Source of the DNA: Streptomyces sp. V3I8
Lineage (GTDB): Bacteria > Actinomycetota > Actinomycetes > Streptomycetales > Streptomycetaceae
Length of the DNA stretch: 64,000 nucleotides
Assembly: GCF_030817535.1 (NCBI RefSeq)
Contig: NZ_JAUSZL010000002.1
Span: forward strand, 868,001-932,000
Reading direction: 5' to 3'
Both the position numbers and the translations under genes were made by a program. The notes below the pieces were generated by a model. The model did no database searches and was not told the origin of the DNA. It was given only the letters and a program-made list of their open reading frames with translations. Below, piece by piece: positions 54,241-62,200 of this stretch; the stretch's first letter is position 1, and every line of letters begins with the position of its first letter.

Positions 54241-55149
54241 TCAGGCATGCGGGACCACGGCGACGGGGCAGCCGACATGGTGCAGCACCGCGTGGGTCAC
54301 GGGGCCGATGTGCGTGCCGAGGTGGCTCTCCCGGATCCTGCGGCCCACGACCACGAGGGCGGCACCGGACGACGCGCGTACCAGAGCGGTGGCCGGCCGG
54401 CCTTCGGAGACGGTCTCGGTCACGGAGATCCCGGGATACTTCGCGCACCACGGACGCAGTGCCGCGACGAGGTCGCGTTCCTGGACGGCAAGCACCCCGG
54501 CCCCGGCCCCGGTGGCCGCGTGCAGGTCGGCGCCGTCGGCCGAGGGAATGCTGAAGGCGTGGATCACGCGTAGCGCGCCGCCCTGGTGCCGGGCGGCTTC
54601 GAAGGCGAACTCGATCAGTTCGTCGCAGGGGTGCCGGGTGTCCAGGCCCAGGACGACATGGCGGGACGGAATCGTGGCGGTCTGCGGCGAAGAGCCGCGG
54701 TCGGGCCCCGCGGGGTGCTCGCCGGCCGGGTTCCTGCCCGCCCGCACGAGTACGACGGGGTGCACGGACCTGGCGACGACCCGCTGCGAGACCGAGCCGA
54801 CGATGAACCCCGCGACGCCGCTGAGCCCACGGGAGCCGAGCACCAGCATCTCGGTCTCCACGGCCGACGCGAGCAGTGCCGCGACCGGGGAGTCGGACAC
54901 CAGCCGTGCGTCGACGTGCAGTTCCGGGTACGCGGTGCGGACGCTGTCGACCACCTTGTTCAAGGTCTGCTGGGCCCATGCGTGCTCGCTGCTGTCCCCG
55001 GGGACGGAGGCGGGCGGGCGGGGGTGCCACTTCCACGCGTGCACCAGCCTCAGCGGGAGTGCGCGTCGCACGGCTTCCCCTGCCGCCCAGTGTGCGGTCG
55101 TGAGGCTCTCGACGGAACCGTCGACTCCTGCGGTGACGTGACGAAGCAT
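54241..55149 (-). CDS. universal stress protein, two Usp domains
   Basis: A 302-residue tandem Usp, close paralogue of the protein at 44866. Domain 1: HVTAGVDGSVESLTTAHWAA to LVLGSRGLSGVAGFIVGSVS; domain 2: HVVLGLDTRHPCDELIEFAF to VVVGRRIRESHLGTHIGPVT and CPVAVVPHA. Both nucleotide loops look functional. AGGAGGTACGCACC precedes the ATG, almost the same leader as at 45774. Two box-like inverted repeats lie 55-110 bases upstream, in the region shared with the divergent cyclic-nucleotide-domain gene. Confidence 0.92.
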   Translation of the reverse strand: MLRHVTAGVDGSVESLTTAHWAAGEAVRRALPLRLVHAWKWHPRPPASVPGDSSEHAWAQQTLNKVVDSVRTAYPELHVDARLVSDSPVAALLASAVETEMLVLGSRGLSGVAGFIVGSVSQRVVARSVHPVVLVRAGRNPAGEHPAGPDRGSSPQTATIPSRHVVLGLDTRHPCDELIEFAFEAARHQGGALRVIHAFSIPSADGADLHAATGAGAGVLAVQERDLVAALRPWCAKYPGISVTETVSEGRPATALVRASSGAALVVVGRRIRESHLGTHIGPVTHAVLHHVGCPVAVVPHA

Positions 55150-55201
55150 GGTGCGTACCTCCTGGGTGCGGGCCCGGATGCTCTGCTCACCGGAGCTTCG
55201 T

Positions 55202-55260
55202 GCAGGACCGGTTCCCCGGCGTAGAGGCCGTACAGGCCCTTCCGGAGGTCCTTTGGGCCC
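55202..55260 (-). promoter_or_regulatory. two degenerate OsdR-type boxes
   Basis: GCAGGACCGGTTCCCC (55202-55217) and GGTCCTTTGGGCCC (55247-55260), upstream of the Usp gene at 54241. These are closer to the GGGACC...GGTCCC form than the others. Confidence 0.45.
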
Positions 55261-55340
55261 GACTCTGTTCCTGTTCCGCACACTCCTGGGCCGCGTCTGC
55301 GCGGCCGGCGGAACGGCTTCGTGCCGTACGGCCCGGTCTT

Positions 55341-55356
55341 GGGGCCGTGTGGCCCA
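55341..55356 (+). promoter_or_regulatory. OsdR-type box
   Basis: GGGGCCGTGTGGCCCA, 68 bases upstream of the cyclic-nucleotide-domain gene. Confidence 0.55.
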
Positions 55357-55423
55357 TGGTCCGGATCAGAGCCTGGGAAGACGCTGGAAGTGTCAGGAAC
55401 GTACGCACGTCTGGAGGCACGCC

Positions 55424-55888
55424 ATGAACGATCCCGTCACATCGAGCATGCTGCGGGCCCTCCCCGCCGAGCACAGGCAGCGGTTGATGAACCTCGCCCG
55501 CCCGGTGTCGTTCGAGCCGGGTGCCCGGCTCTTCGAGGAGGGCGGGCACGCCGACCGGTTCTGGATCGTCCGCACCGGCACCGTCGCCCTCGACACACGG
55601 GTGCCCGGTCGGCGGGCAGCGGTCATCGAGTCGCTCACACACAATCAACTCATCGGCTGGTCCTGGCTGTTCGCACCCCACACCTGGCACCTGGGCGCCG
55701 AGGCGACGACTCCGGTGCGCGCCTACGAGTTCGACGCCGAGGCCGTACGCACCCTGTGCCGCAACGACCCGGTGTTCGGCATGACGATCGCCCAGTGGGT
55801 CGGCGACGTCCTTGCCCACCGCCTGCGCGCGGCCCGCACCCGGTTGCTGGACCTCTACGCCCCCTACGGCAGCGGCAGCCTTCTCTGA
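55424..55888 (+). CDS. cyclic-nucleotide-binding domain protein without DNA-binding domain
   Basis: A 154-residue protein that is essentially one CNB (Crp effector) domain: RPVSFEPGARLFEEGGHADR, FWIVRTGTVALDTRV, and IESLTHNQLIGWSWLFAPHT. The phosphate-binding cassette that normally reads GExAL..RPRxA is replaced by LIGWSWLFAPHTWHL, so cAMP binding is doubtful. There is no helix-turn-helix. TGGAGG lies 6 bases before the ATG at 55424. Its 3' end overlaps the convergent short membrane protein gene by 25 bases. Confidence 0.8.
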   Translation: MNDPVTSSMLRALPAEHRQRLMNLARPVSFEPGARLFEEGGHADRFWIVRTGTVALDTRVPGRRAAVIESLTHNQLIGWSWLFAPHTWHLGAEATTPVRAYEFDAEAVRTLCRNDPVFGMTIAQWVGDVLAHRLRAARTRLLDLYAPYGSGSLL

Positions 55889-56064
55889 CGCGCCACCACG
55901 TCCTCGGTCACCAGGGCGGAGGCGGCTCCCGCGGCGATCGCGCCGACCGTCGCCAGAACCCAGGTGACCAGGACGACCCACGCTTCCGCCACGTCACTGT
56001 GCCGACGCAGCGGATCTTCCCGCCACCGCCGTCCCGGGACCCTTGTGCGCCTGGCCTTCCGCAT
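55864..56064 (-). CDS. short Rv1733c-like membrane protein (C-terminally truncated)
   Basis: A 66-residue protein starting MRKARRTRVPGRRWREDPLR then RHSDVAEAWVVLVTWVLATV, with one transmembrane segment. This is the N-terminal signature of the Rv1733c family, membrane proteins of about 190-200 residues; Rv1733c is a DosR-regulon gene in M. tuberculosis. After SALVTEDVVARQRR the frame stops, overlapping the convergent gene, so the extracytoplasmic domain and second membrane segment are missing. GGAGG is 8 bases before the ATG at 56064. It may be a remnant that is still expressed. Confidence 0.65.
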   Translation of the reverse strand: MRKARRTRVPGRRWREDPLRRHSDVAEAWVVLVTWVLATVGAIAAGAASALVTEDVVARQRRLPLP

Positions 56065-56144
56065 CGGTCGCACCTCCTCGCTGTCGGATGAGGCCGGAGA
56101 ACTGCAGCAAACCTCTCACCGGCTGGGCCGCCAGGGCTCCACAG

Positions 56145-56160
56145 AGGGCCGTTCGGCCCC
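56145..56160. promoter_or_regulatory. OsdR-type box
   Basis: AGGGCCGTTCGGCCCC with perfect GGGCCG/CGGCCC arms, 71 bases upstream of the Usp ATG at 56231 and 81 upstream of the divergent short membrane protein. Confidence 0.7.
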
Positions 56161-56230
56161 TGCGCATGCCGGAGATCAGGACCCAGAGTCCTCAGGGTGG
56201 GGAAAACCTCCCCCGGATCTCGGAGGCGAC

Positions 56231-57088
56231 ATGTCGACGCAGTGTGTGATGATCATCGCAGGCGACCGGCCGGCGCGCACGCGTGTCGCCGAATGGGCGG
56301 CGTGTGAGGCGTTGCGGCGCGGGCTGCCGCTGCGGGTCGTCCATGTCGCGCCGCCGGTGGACCGCGGCACGCCCCGACACGACGTGTGCCGTCCGGCATC
56401 CGTGACGGATCACGTGGCGGATCATGTGGCGGCCGAACTTGCCGACGCCTACCCGCGCTTGAGAGTCGACACCACGCACCTCGCAGCAACGGCCGGATGG
56501 GAACCGCGCTCGCTGGTCCGGAACGTGGAGACGATCGTCGTCGGCCTGGCGGAGGAGTCCGGGGCCGCCGACCCCCTCCCGGGTCCTGTCGTCCGGGAGG
56601 TCGCCGCGGTCGCCGCCTGCCCGGTCGTGTTCGTGCCCGGCGGGCCCGGCCGTGCGAGGCCGGCGTACCGGCCCGCCGGGATCACCGTCGGCGTCGACGC
56701 CCGCGACCCTGCGGCCGGGGCGATCGATTTCGCCTTCGGCACGGCTCGGCTGCGGGAAGCACGGCTGCGCGTGGTCCACGCCTGGTCGCTTCCGCCGGCC
56801 GCCGCCGAACTCCCCTTCCGTGTACCGGAGAAGGACCGCGCCACGTGGGAGGACCAGGAGGTGCAGCTGCTGTCCGACGTGATGCGGCCGTGGCGCGAGA
56901 AGTACCCGACCGTGCCGGTCCTCGAGGACGTCGTCCTGTTCCCGCCGGCGGAGGCGCTGATCCGGAACCCGGGCAACACCGAGCTCGTGGTGGTCGGACG
57001 CGGGCACCCGGCCGCGAACGGTCCGTCCACCACCGTGGACGCCCTGCTGCGGTCCACCGGATGTCCGGTGGCCGTCGTGCCGGAGTGA
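56231..57088 (+). CDS. divergent universal stress protein
   Basis: A 285-residue two-domain Usp on the plus strand. The first domain is degenerate: VMIIAGDRPARTRVAEWAAC replaces the GVDGSxxS start and VVGLAEESGAADPLPGPVVR replaces the nucleotide loop. Domain 2 is closer to the norm (ITVGVDARDPAAGAIDFAFG; LRVVHAWSLPP) but ends VVVGRGHPAANGPSTTVDAL instead of the usual GxVxHAVLHH. ATP binding is unlikely in domain 1. CGGAGG lies 4 bases before the ATG. Confidence 0.8.
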   Translation: MSTQCVMIIAGDRPARTRVAEWAACEALRRGLPLRVVHVAPPVDRGTPRHDVCRPASVTDHVADHVAAELADAYPRLRVDTTHLAATAGWEPRSLVRNVETIVVGLAEESGAADPLPGPVVREVAAVAACPVVFVPGGPGRARPAYRPAGITVGVDARDPAAGAIDFAFGTARLREARLRVVHAWSLPPAAAELPFRVPEKDRATWEDQEVQLLSDVMRPWREKYPTVPVLEDVVLFPPAEALIRNPGNTELVVVGRGHPAANGPSTTVDALLRSTGCPVAVVPE

Positions 57089-57342
57089 CACGGAGGTCCG
57101 GCGCGGGAAGACAGACGCGGCGGCCGGGCGGTGCCGGTGACGGCCACGACGCCCCGACGGTTTCGCGAGACCTTCCGCTTTCGATCCCGACGGTCGGTGG
57201 GCGAACCGCCGCACTCGGCCGTACCCACGCCGGGAGCGGCTTTCCGTCGTCACACCCGAGCCGGGGCGACCTGCCCCGGCGGCAGCCGGGTATCGATCGG
57301 CCGTGGGAACCGATCCTGTCGTGTTTCATGGTGGTTCCCTTC

Positions 57343-60117
57343 TCAGCGGAGTCGGCGCAGGTACGGGTCCTGGGACCTGCGCGGCAGCAGGCGCACCCGC
57401 GCGTCGAGCACGCAGACCGCGCCCGGTGTCGCGAGGACGGGGTTGAAGTCGGCCTCGGCGAGCTGGGGAAGGTCGCCCGCCATGCGGGACAGGCGCAGCA
57501 GCACCTGTTCGAGGCCTTCGAGGTCGACCGGCCTGCTGCCGTGCGCTCCGAAGAGGAGCGGAGCACAGCGTGGAGCCGTGATCAGGTCGTGTACGTCGCG
57601 GTCGGTCAGCGGGGCGAGCCTGGCGGCGTGGTCGGCGAGCACCTCGGTGGCCGTGCCTCCGAGGCCGAACAGGACCAGCGGTCCGAAGACCTCGTCCTGG
57701 ACGACGCCCGCGAAGAGCTCGGTGCCGCGGGCGGCCAGCGGCTGTACGACCACGCCGGTGAGCAGTCCCGCGAACCGCGTCTCCAGGTCGCGGAAGGCGG
57801 CGCGTACCTGGGAGTCGCCCTGGAGGTCGAGGTGGACGGCGCCCTGCTCGCTCTTGTGCAGCAGGCCCGGCCAGTGGGCCTTCATGACGACCCGGCCGTC
57901 GGGGCCGCGCAGCCGCTCGGCGGCGGCCACGGCGTCGTCCTCGGTCTCGGCCCAGGCCCATCGCAGTTGCGGAATGCCGTAGCAGGCGAGGAGTTCGGCG
58001 CAGGTGCGCGGATCCAGCCAGCCGCCGTCGGGGTGCGCGGCGAGGAAGTCCTCGGCGACCCGGTGGGCCCGTTGCGTGTCGATGCCGTCGAGGTCCGGGA
58101 TCGTGCTGGCGGGCCTGCTCAGCCACGTCGCGCGACGGGCGGCGTGGGCCAGCGCCCGTGCCGCCGCCTGGGGTTCGGCGTAGGACGGGACGGTGCCGCC
58201 GCCGGGAGTGGGCAGCAGCTTGACCGGAAGGTCCTGTTCGAGTCGCACCGCCACGACCGGCCGTGCCCATGGTCCGGGGATTGCGGCCTCGCCGTTCGGG
58301 ATCGGGTCCGGAGCCGGAACCGGTTTCGGGATCGGGTCCGGAGTCGGAGCCGGAGCCGGTGGCCGGGTCAGGGCCCGGATCAGGTCGTCGCCGGTCGCTG
58401 CGGCCACCGCCGTGGGAACCAGGGCCAGCAGGACGGCGTCGACGCCCGGCGAGCGGGTGAGCCGCTGCACACACGTCCTGAGCTGCTCCTCGGTGACGAC
58501 GGCGGTGGCATCCACGGGGTTGCCCACGGCGGCTCCCTCGGGCAGCACGGCGAGCAGGTCGCCGGCCGTCTCCGGGGTGAACGGCGGCAGGGCGAGCCCC
58601 GCCTCCGCGCAGGCGTCGGCCGCCAGGACGCCCGCGCCGCCCGCGTTGGTGACGATCGCGACGCGGGTCCCGGCCGGAAGCGGCTGGGAGTGCATCAGAG
58701 CGGCGGCTTCGAGGAGTTCGGCGACCGAGTGGGTGGCAGTGATGCCTGCCTGGGTGAAGAGTGCCTGCCGGGTCATCGTCCGGGTGGCGGCGGCCGCCGT
58801 GTGGGAAGCGGCGGCGCGGCGGCCCGCGTCGGTGCGGCCGGCGTCGACGGTGAGCAGGGGCATGCGCCGGGTGACCCGGCGCGCCGTGCGGGAGAAGGAC
58901 CGCGGGTTGCCGAAGGACTCCAGGTGCAGGAGAGCGAGGTCGGTGCGGCCGTCGCTCTCCCACCACTGGAGCATGTCGTTGCCGCTGACGTCGTACTTGT
59001 CACCGAGGGAGGCGAAGGAGGAGACACCGATACCGAGGCGGGAGAGCCCGTCGAGGAGCGCGATGCCCACACCGCCGGACTGCACCGCCACGCCCGCGGT
59101 GCCGGGGCGCGGGTGGCCGGCGGCGAAGGTGGCATCGAGCCGTACGTCCGTTTCGGTGTTGGAGACGCCGAGGCAGTTGGGACCGACCAGCCGCATGCCG
59201 TACGTACGGCATGCCGCCGTCAGCGCCCGGGCCTGGGCACGGCCGAGACCGGCGGAGACGACGAGCAGAGCCCGTACGCCGGCCTTGCCGCATTCCTCGG
59301 CGGTGGCCGGGACGGCGGCGGCCGGCACCGCGACGACGGCCAGATCGGGGGTCACGGGCAGAGCACTGATCGACGGGTAGGACGGCACGCCGAGAATCGA
59401 CGTGGCCGCCGGGTTCACCGCGAACAGCCTCCGGGTGAAACCGCCTTGGCGCAGGTGGTGCAGGACGGCACGCCCCACGGAACCGGCCTTGCGCCCCGCC
59501 CCCACGACCGCGACGGCATCGGGCCGCAGGAGGGGTTCGAGGCTCGCGACGTCGGCGGCCCGCCCGCGCGCCTCCACGGCTGTCAGATAGGCGTCGTCCT
59601 CGGTCAGTTCGACCGTGCAGCGCACCTCCGGCCCCTCGAAACGGCGGGCCGTGCGCAGGCCGAGATCCGCGAAGAGCCGCAGCACCTCGTGGTTCTCGCT
59701 GAGCGCGTCGGCGGTGAACGTGGCGATGCCCTCCGCGCGGGCGGCCGAGACCAGGTGCTCGACGAGCAGGGTGCCGATGCCCCGGTGGTGGAGTCCGTCG
59801 GCGACGGCGACGGAGATCTCGGCCGCGTCGCCCCCGCCCGCGGTGTCGTACTCGGCCAGGCCGATGACACGGCCCTGCGTCTCGGCCAGCAGCGCCCGGT
59901 AACCGGGCCTCGACGGCGCACAGGCGCGCCCGGCGGCCATCTCGGCGGAGCGCCGGCTCGCCCCGAAGAACCGCAGCCGCAGGTTGTCCGGGGACATCTC
60001 CTCGTAGAGCCCCCGCAGCTGGTCGTGGTCTCCCCGCACCACAGGGCGGATGCACACGGTGGTGCCGTCCGCGAGCAGGGCGTGGACCGTGGGGCGGCTG
60101 AGCACGTCGTCCGTCAT
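57343..60117 (-). CDS. GNAT acetyltransferase / acyl-CoA synthetase (ADP-forming)-like fusion
   Basis: A 924-residue protein. Residues 1-170 are a GNAT domain (TVCIRPVVRGDHDQLRGLYE; acetyl-CoA loop HHRGIGTLLVEHLVSAAR). Residues about 195-690 resemble the CoA-binding and succinyl-CoA-ligase-like domains (VAVVGAGRKAGSVGRAVLHH; GPNCLGV; VQSGGVG; VTNAGGAGVLAADACAEAGL). An Ala/Pro linker (PAPAPTPDPIPKPVPAPDPI) precedes an ATP-grasp domain (VVMKAHWPGLLHKSEQGAVH; LVLFGLGGTATEVLADHAAR). Such fusions act as protein lysine acetyltransferases (Pat/PatA), often controlling acetyl-CoA synthetase. I cannot tell whether ligase activity remains. AGGAG is upstream of the ATG; a perfect box lies 84 bases upstream. 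Confidence 0.88.
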   Translation of the reverse strand: MTDDVLSRPTVHALLADGTTVCIRPVVRGDHDQLRGLYEEMSPDNLRLRFFGASRRSAEMAAGRACAPSRPGYRALLAETQGRVIGLAEYDTAGGGDAAEISVAVADGLHHRGIGTLLVEHLVSAARAEGIATFTADALSENHEVLRLFADLGLRTARRFEGPEVRCTVELTEDDAYLTAVEARGRAADVASLEPLLRPDAVAVVGAGRKAGSVGRAVLHHLRQGGFTRRLFAVNPAATSILGVPSYPSISALPVTPDLAVVAVPAAAVPATAEECGKAGVRALLVVSAGLGRAQARALTAACRTYGMRLVGPNCLGVSNTETDVRLDATFAAGHPRPGTAGVAVQSGGVGIALLDGLSRLGIGVSSFASLGDKYDVSGNDMLQWWESDGRTDLALLHLESFGNPRSFSRTARRVTRRMPLLTVDAGRTDAGRRAAASHTAAAATRTMTRQALFTQAGITATHSVAELLEAAALMHSQPLPAGTRVAIVTNAGGAGVLAADACAEAGLALPPFTPETAGDLLAVLPEGAAVGNPVDATAVVTEEQLRTCVQRLTRSPGVDAVLLALVPTAVAAATGDDLIRALTRPPAPAPTPDPIPKPVPAPDPIPNGEAAIPGPWARPVVAVRLEQDLPVKLLPTPGGGTVPSYAEPQAAARALAHAARRATWLSRPASTIPDLDGIDTQRAHRVAEDFLAAHPDGGWLDPRTCAELLACYGIPQLRWAWAETEDDAVAAAERLRGPDGRVVMKAHWPGLLHKSEQGAVHLDLQGDSQVRAAFRDLETRFAGLLTGVVVQPLAARGTELFAGVVQDEVFGPLVLFGLGGTATEVLADHAARLAPLTDRDVHDLITAPRCAPLLFGAHGSRPVDLEGLEQVLLRLSRMAGDLPQLAEADFNPVLATPGAVCVLDARVRLLPRRSQDPYLRRLR

Positions 60118-60199
60118 CGCGGGTCTCCTCAAGGCTTCTGGGCACTTCGAGCATCCAGCGGTCCGGTCCGTGGCCCCAGGGACTGTCCGGGGTGGCATC

Positions 60200-60215
60200 A
60201 GGGCCGGTCGGCCCC
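60200..60215 (-). promoter_or_regulatory. OsdR-type box
   Basis: GGGCCGGTCGGCCC (60201-60214) flanked by A and C, 84 bases upstream of the GNAT-fusion start and downstream of the Usp gene at 60265. Confidence 0.65.
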
Positions 60216-60264
60216 AAGGGCCGGCTTCGAGACGGAATTCACGTCATCGCGGCACCGGGGTTCC

Positions 60265-61152
60265 TCATCCCCCGGGTACTACGGCGACGGGGCAGGCGGA
60301 GTGGTGCAGCACCGTATGGGCGACACGCCCGAGTTGGAGCCCGAAGTGCCCGCCCCCGCGCCGGGCTCCGACGACGAGCAGGTCCGCGGATGCCGAGGCG
60401 TCCAGCAGCACCTTGCGAGCGGTTCCCTCTGCCGTACGTCCGTGCACCTTGACGGCCGGGTACTCCGCGGCGGCCCCGGTCATGGCCGTCTCGAGCATCT
60501 CGACGGCTCCCTGTTCGTGCAGGCGGGCCGGTTCTCCGGCCATCAAGGGGTGGTCGGTGGTCTCGTACGCGGGACACCGCCAGGCCCGTACGGCCTCCAG
60601 GGCCGCGCCCCGTCGCCCGGCCTCCTGGAAGGCGAAGCGCACCGCCGCCGAGCTGTGCTCCCCCTCGCCGACGCCGAGCAGGACGCGACCGTGTGCCGCG
60701 ATGCCGCCATCACCGTCGTGACGCCCCCGCAGGACGATCACCGGGCTGTCGGCGTGCGCGGCGACCGCGAGACTCACCGAACCGAGCAGCAGTTCGGCGA
60801 TGCCGCCGCGGCCACGTGACCCGAGAACCACCAGGGAGGCGTTGCGCGCCTCGCGTACCAGCGCCGGTACCGGCGCGTCACGCAGCACCTCGGTCTCGGT
60901 CCTCACCTCCGGCCGACGGCGGTTGACCCGCTGGGCAGCCGCTTCGACGATCCTGTCGGCGAAGAGCTGCTCGGACGTCCTGCCGAGGCCCTGGGCAAGC
61001 GCGGCGCCTTCGTACCGCTCCCACAGGGACGCGAACACCAGTCGCAGCGGCGCCCCGCGCAGTGCGGCCTCGTCGGCCGCCCAGTCGACGGCGTGCAGGC
61101 TCGGCTCGGATCCGTCGACGCCGACCACCAGGGGCATGTCCATCGTTCTCAC
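60265..61152 (-). CDS. universal stress protein, two Usp domains
   Basis: A 295-residue tandem Usp. Domain 1: LVVGVDGSEPSLHAVDWAAD to VVLGSRGRGGIAELLLGSVS; domain 2: VLLGVGEGEHSSAAVRFAFQ to VVGARRGGGHFGLQLGRVAH and CPVAVVPGG. GTG start at 61152 overlaps the stop of the upstream alcohol dehydrogenase gene (GTGA); an ATG three codons later is an alternative. It is the intact relative of the deletion derivative at 29856. Third gene of a Usp-adh-Usp operon. Confidence 0.9.
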   Translation of the reverse strand: MRTMDMPLVVGVDGSEPSLHAVDWAADEAALRGAPLRLVFASLWERYEGAALAQGLGRTSEQLFADRIVEAAAQRVNRRRPEVRTETEVLRDAPVPALVREARNASLVVLGSRGRGGIAELLLGSVSLAVAAHADSPVIVLRGRHDGDGGIAAHGRVLLGVGEGEHSSAAVRFAFQEAGRRGAALEAVRAWRCPAYETTDHPLMAGEPARLHEQGAVEMLETAMTGAAAEYPAVKVHGRTAEGTARKVLLDASASADLLVVGARRGGGHFGLQLGRVAHTVLHHSACPVAVVPGG

Positions 61153-62171
61153 CGTCCTGCGTCGAGGTCGAAGACGATCCGGGCCTTGATGTGACCGTTC
61201 AGTACCGCGTCGATCGACTCGTTGACGGAGGCGAGCGGACGGGTCTCGTAGATCACTTTCGTCCGGCCCGCCGCATGCAGTTGGAAGACCTCCGCCAAGT
61301 CCTGCCGTGTGCCGACGATGGAGCCGAGCACCGACGTACCGCCCAGGACCGTGTCGAAGATCGGCACCTGGATCGTGCCGTGCGCGGGCAGGGCGACCAT
61401 GACGAGCTTCCCGCCGCGCCGCAGTCCGGCGTGGACCGAGGCGAACGCGGTCTCGTTCACCGCGAGGGCGAGCGCCACGTGCGCGCCGCCGTGGCTCTTG
61501 AGTACCGCGCCGACGTCCTGCTCACGGGCGTCGATGACCAGGTCGGCCCCGAGTTCGGCGGCGAGGGCGAGCTTGTCGTCGGTGACGTCGATCGCGGCCA
61601 CGGTGGCACCGGCGATCTTCGCGTACTGCACCGCCATGTGCCCCAGACCGCCGATGCCGGATATCGCCACCAGCTGGGCGGGGCGCACGCCGGCGACTTT
61701 CAGGGCCTTGTACGTGGTCACGCCGGCGCAGGTCAGCGGGGCGGCCTCCAGGGCGGTGATGCCCTCGGGTACAGGCTGGGCGAAGTCGGCCCAGGCCGGC
61801 ATCTTCTCGGCGTAGCCGCCGTCGCAGCCGTACCCGGTGTTGATCTGCTGCTCGCACAGCGTCTCCCAGCCGGAGAGGCAGTGCTCGCACCGCCCGCAGG
61901 CCTTGCCCAGCCAGGGCACGGCGACCCGCTGGCCCAGGGACAGGTGGGTGACGCCGTCGCCGAGGGCCTCCACCAGGCCGACGCCCTCGTGGCCGGGGAC
62001 GAACGGCAGGGTCGGCCTGACCGGCCAGTCCCCGTGCGCGGCGTGGATGTCGGTGTGGCACAGTCCGGACGCCTCCACCCGGACACGGACCTGTCCGGGG
62101 CCGGGCTCCGGATCGGGGCGTTCCTCGATGACCAGAGGTTCACCGAAAGCTCGTACGACCGCTGCCTTCAT
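61149..62171 (-). CDS. adhA: zinc-dependent alcohol dehydrogenase
   Basis: A 340-residue medium-chain dehydrogenase. Catalytic zinc ligands C38, H61 (with E62) and C148, structural zinc ligands C92, C95, C98 and C106, and the NAD loop GIGGLGHMAVQYAK are all present. The length and short form match bacterial AdhA/AdhP-type ethanol dehydrogenases, which prefer NAD. It lies 29 bases after the Usp gene at 62201 and overlaps the next Usp gene. In this setting it probably works alongside AdhE in alcohol formation or removal under low oxygen. Confidence 0.93.
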   Translation of the reverse strand: MKAAVVRAFGEPLVIEERPDPEPGPGQVRVRVEASGLCHTDIHAAHGDWPVRPTLPFVPGHEGVGLVEALGDGVTHLSLGQRVAVPWLGKACGRCEHCLSGWETLCEQQINTGYGCDGGYAEKMPAWADFAQPVPEGITALEAAPLTCAGVTTYKALKVAGVRPAQLVAISGIGGLGHMAVQYAKIAGATVAAIDVTDDKLALAAELGADLVIDAREQDVGAVLKSHGGAHVALALAVNETAFASVHAGLRRGGKLVMVALPAHGTIQVPIFDTVLGGTSVLGSIVGTRQDLAEVFQLHAAGRTKVIYETRPLASVNESIDAVLNGHIKARIVFDLDAGR

Positions 62172-62200
62172 GATCGCTTTCTCCTCTCCGGCCGTACGTG

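Noticed and set aside
56386..60819. A 1477-codon plus-strand frame across the GNAT fusion and Usp region
   Set aside because: Composition shadow of the minus-strand genes; no domain text, and the minus-strand proteins there are unambiguous.
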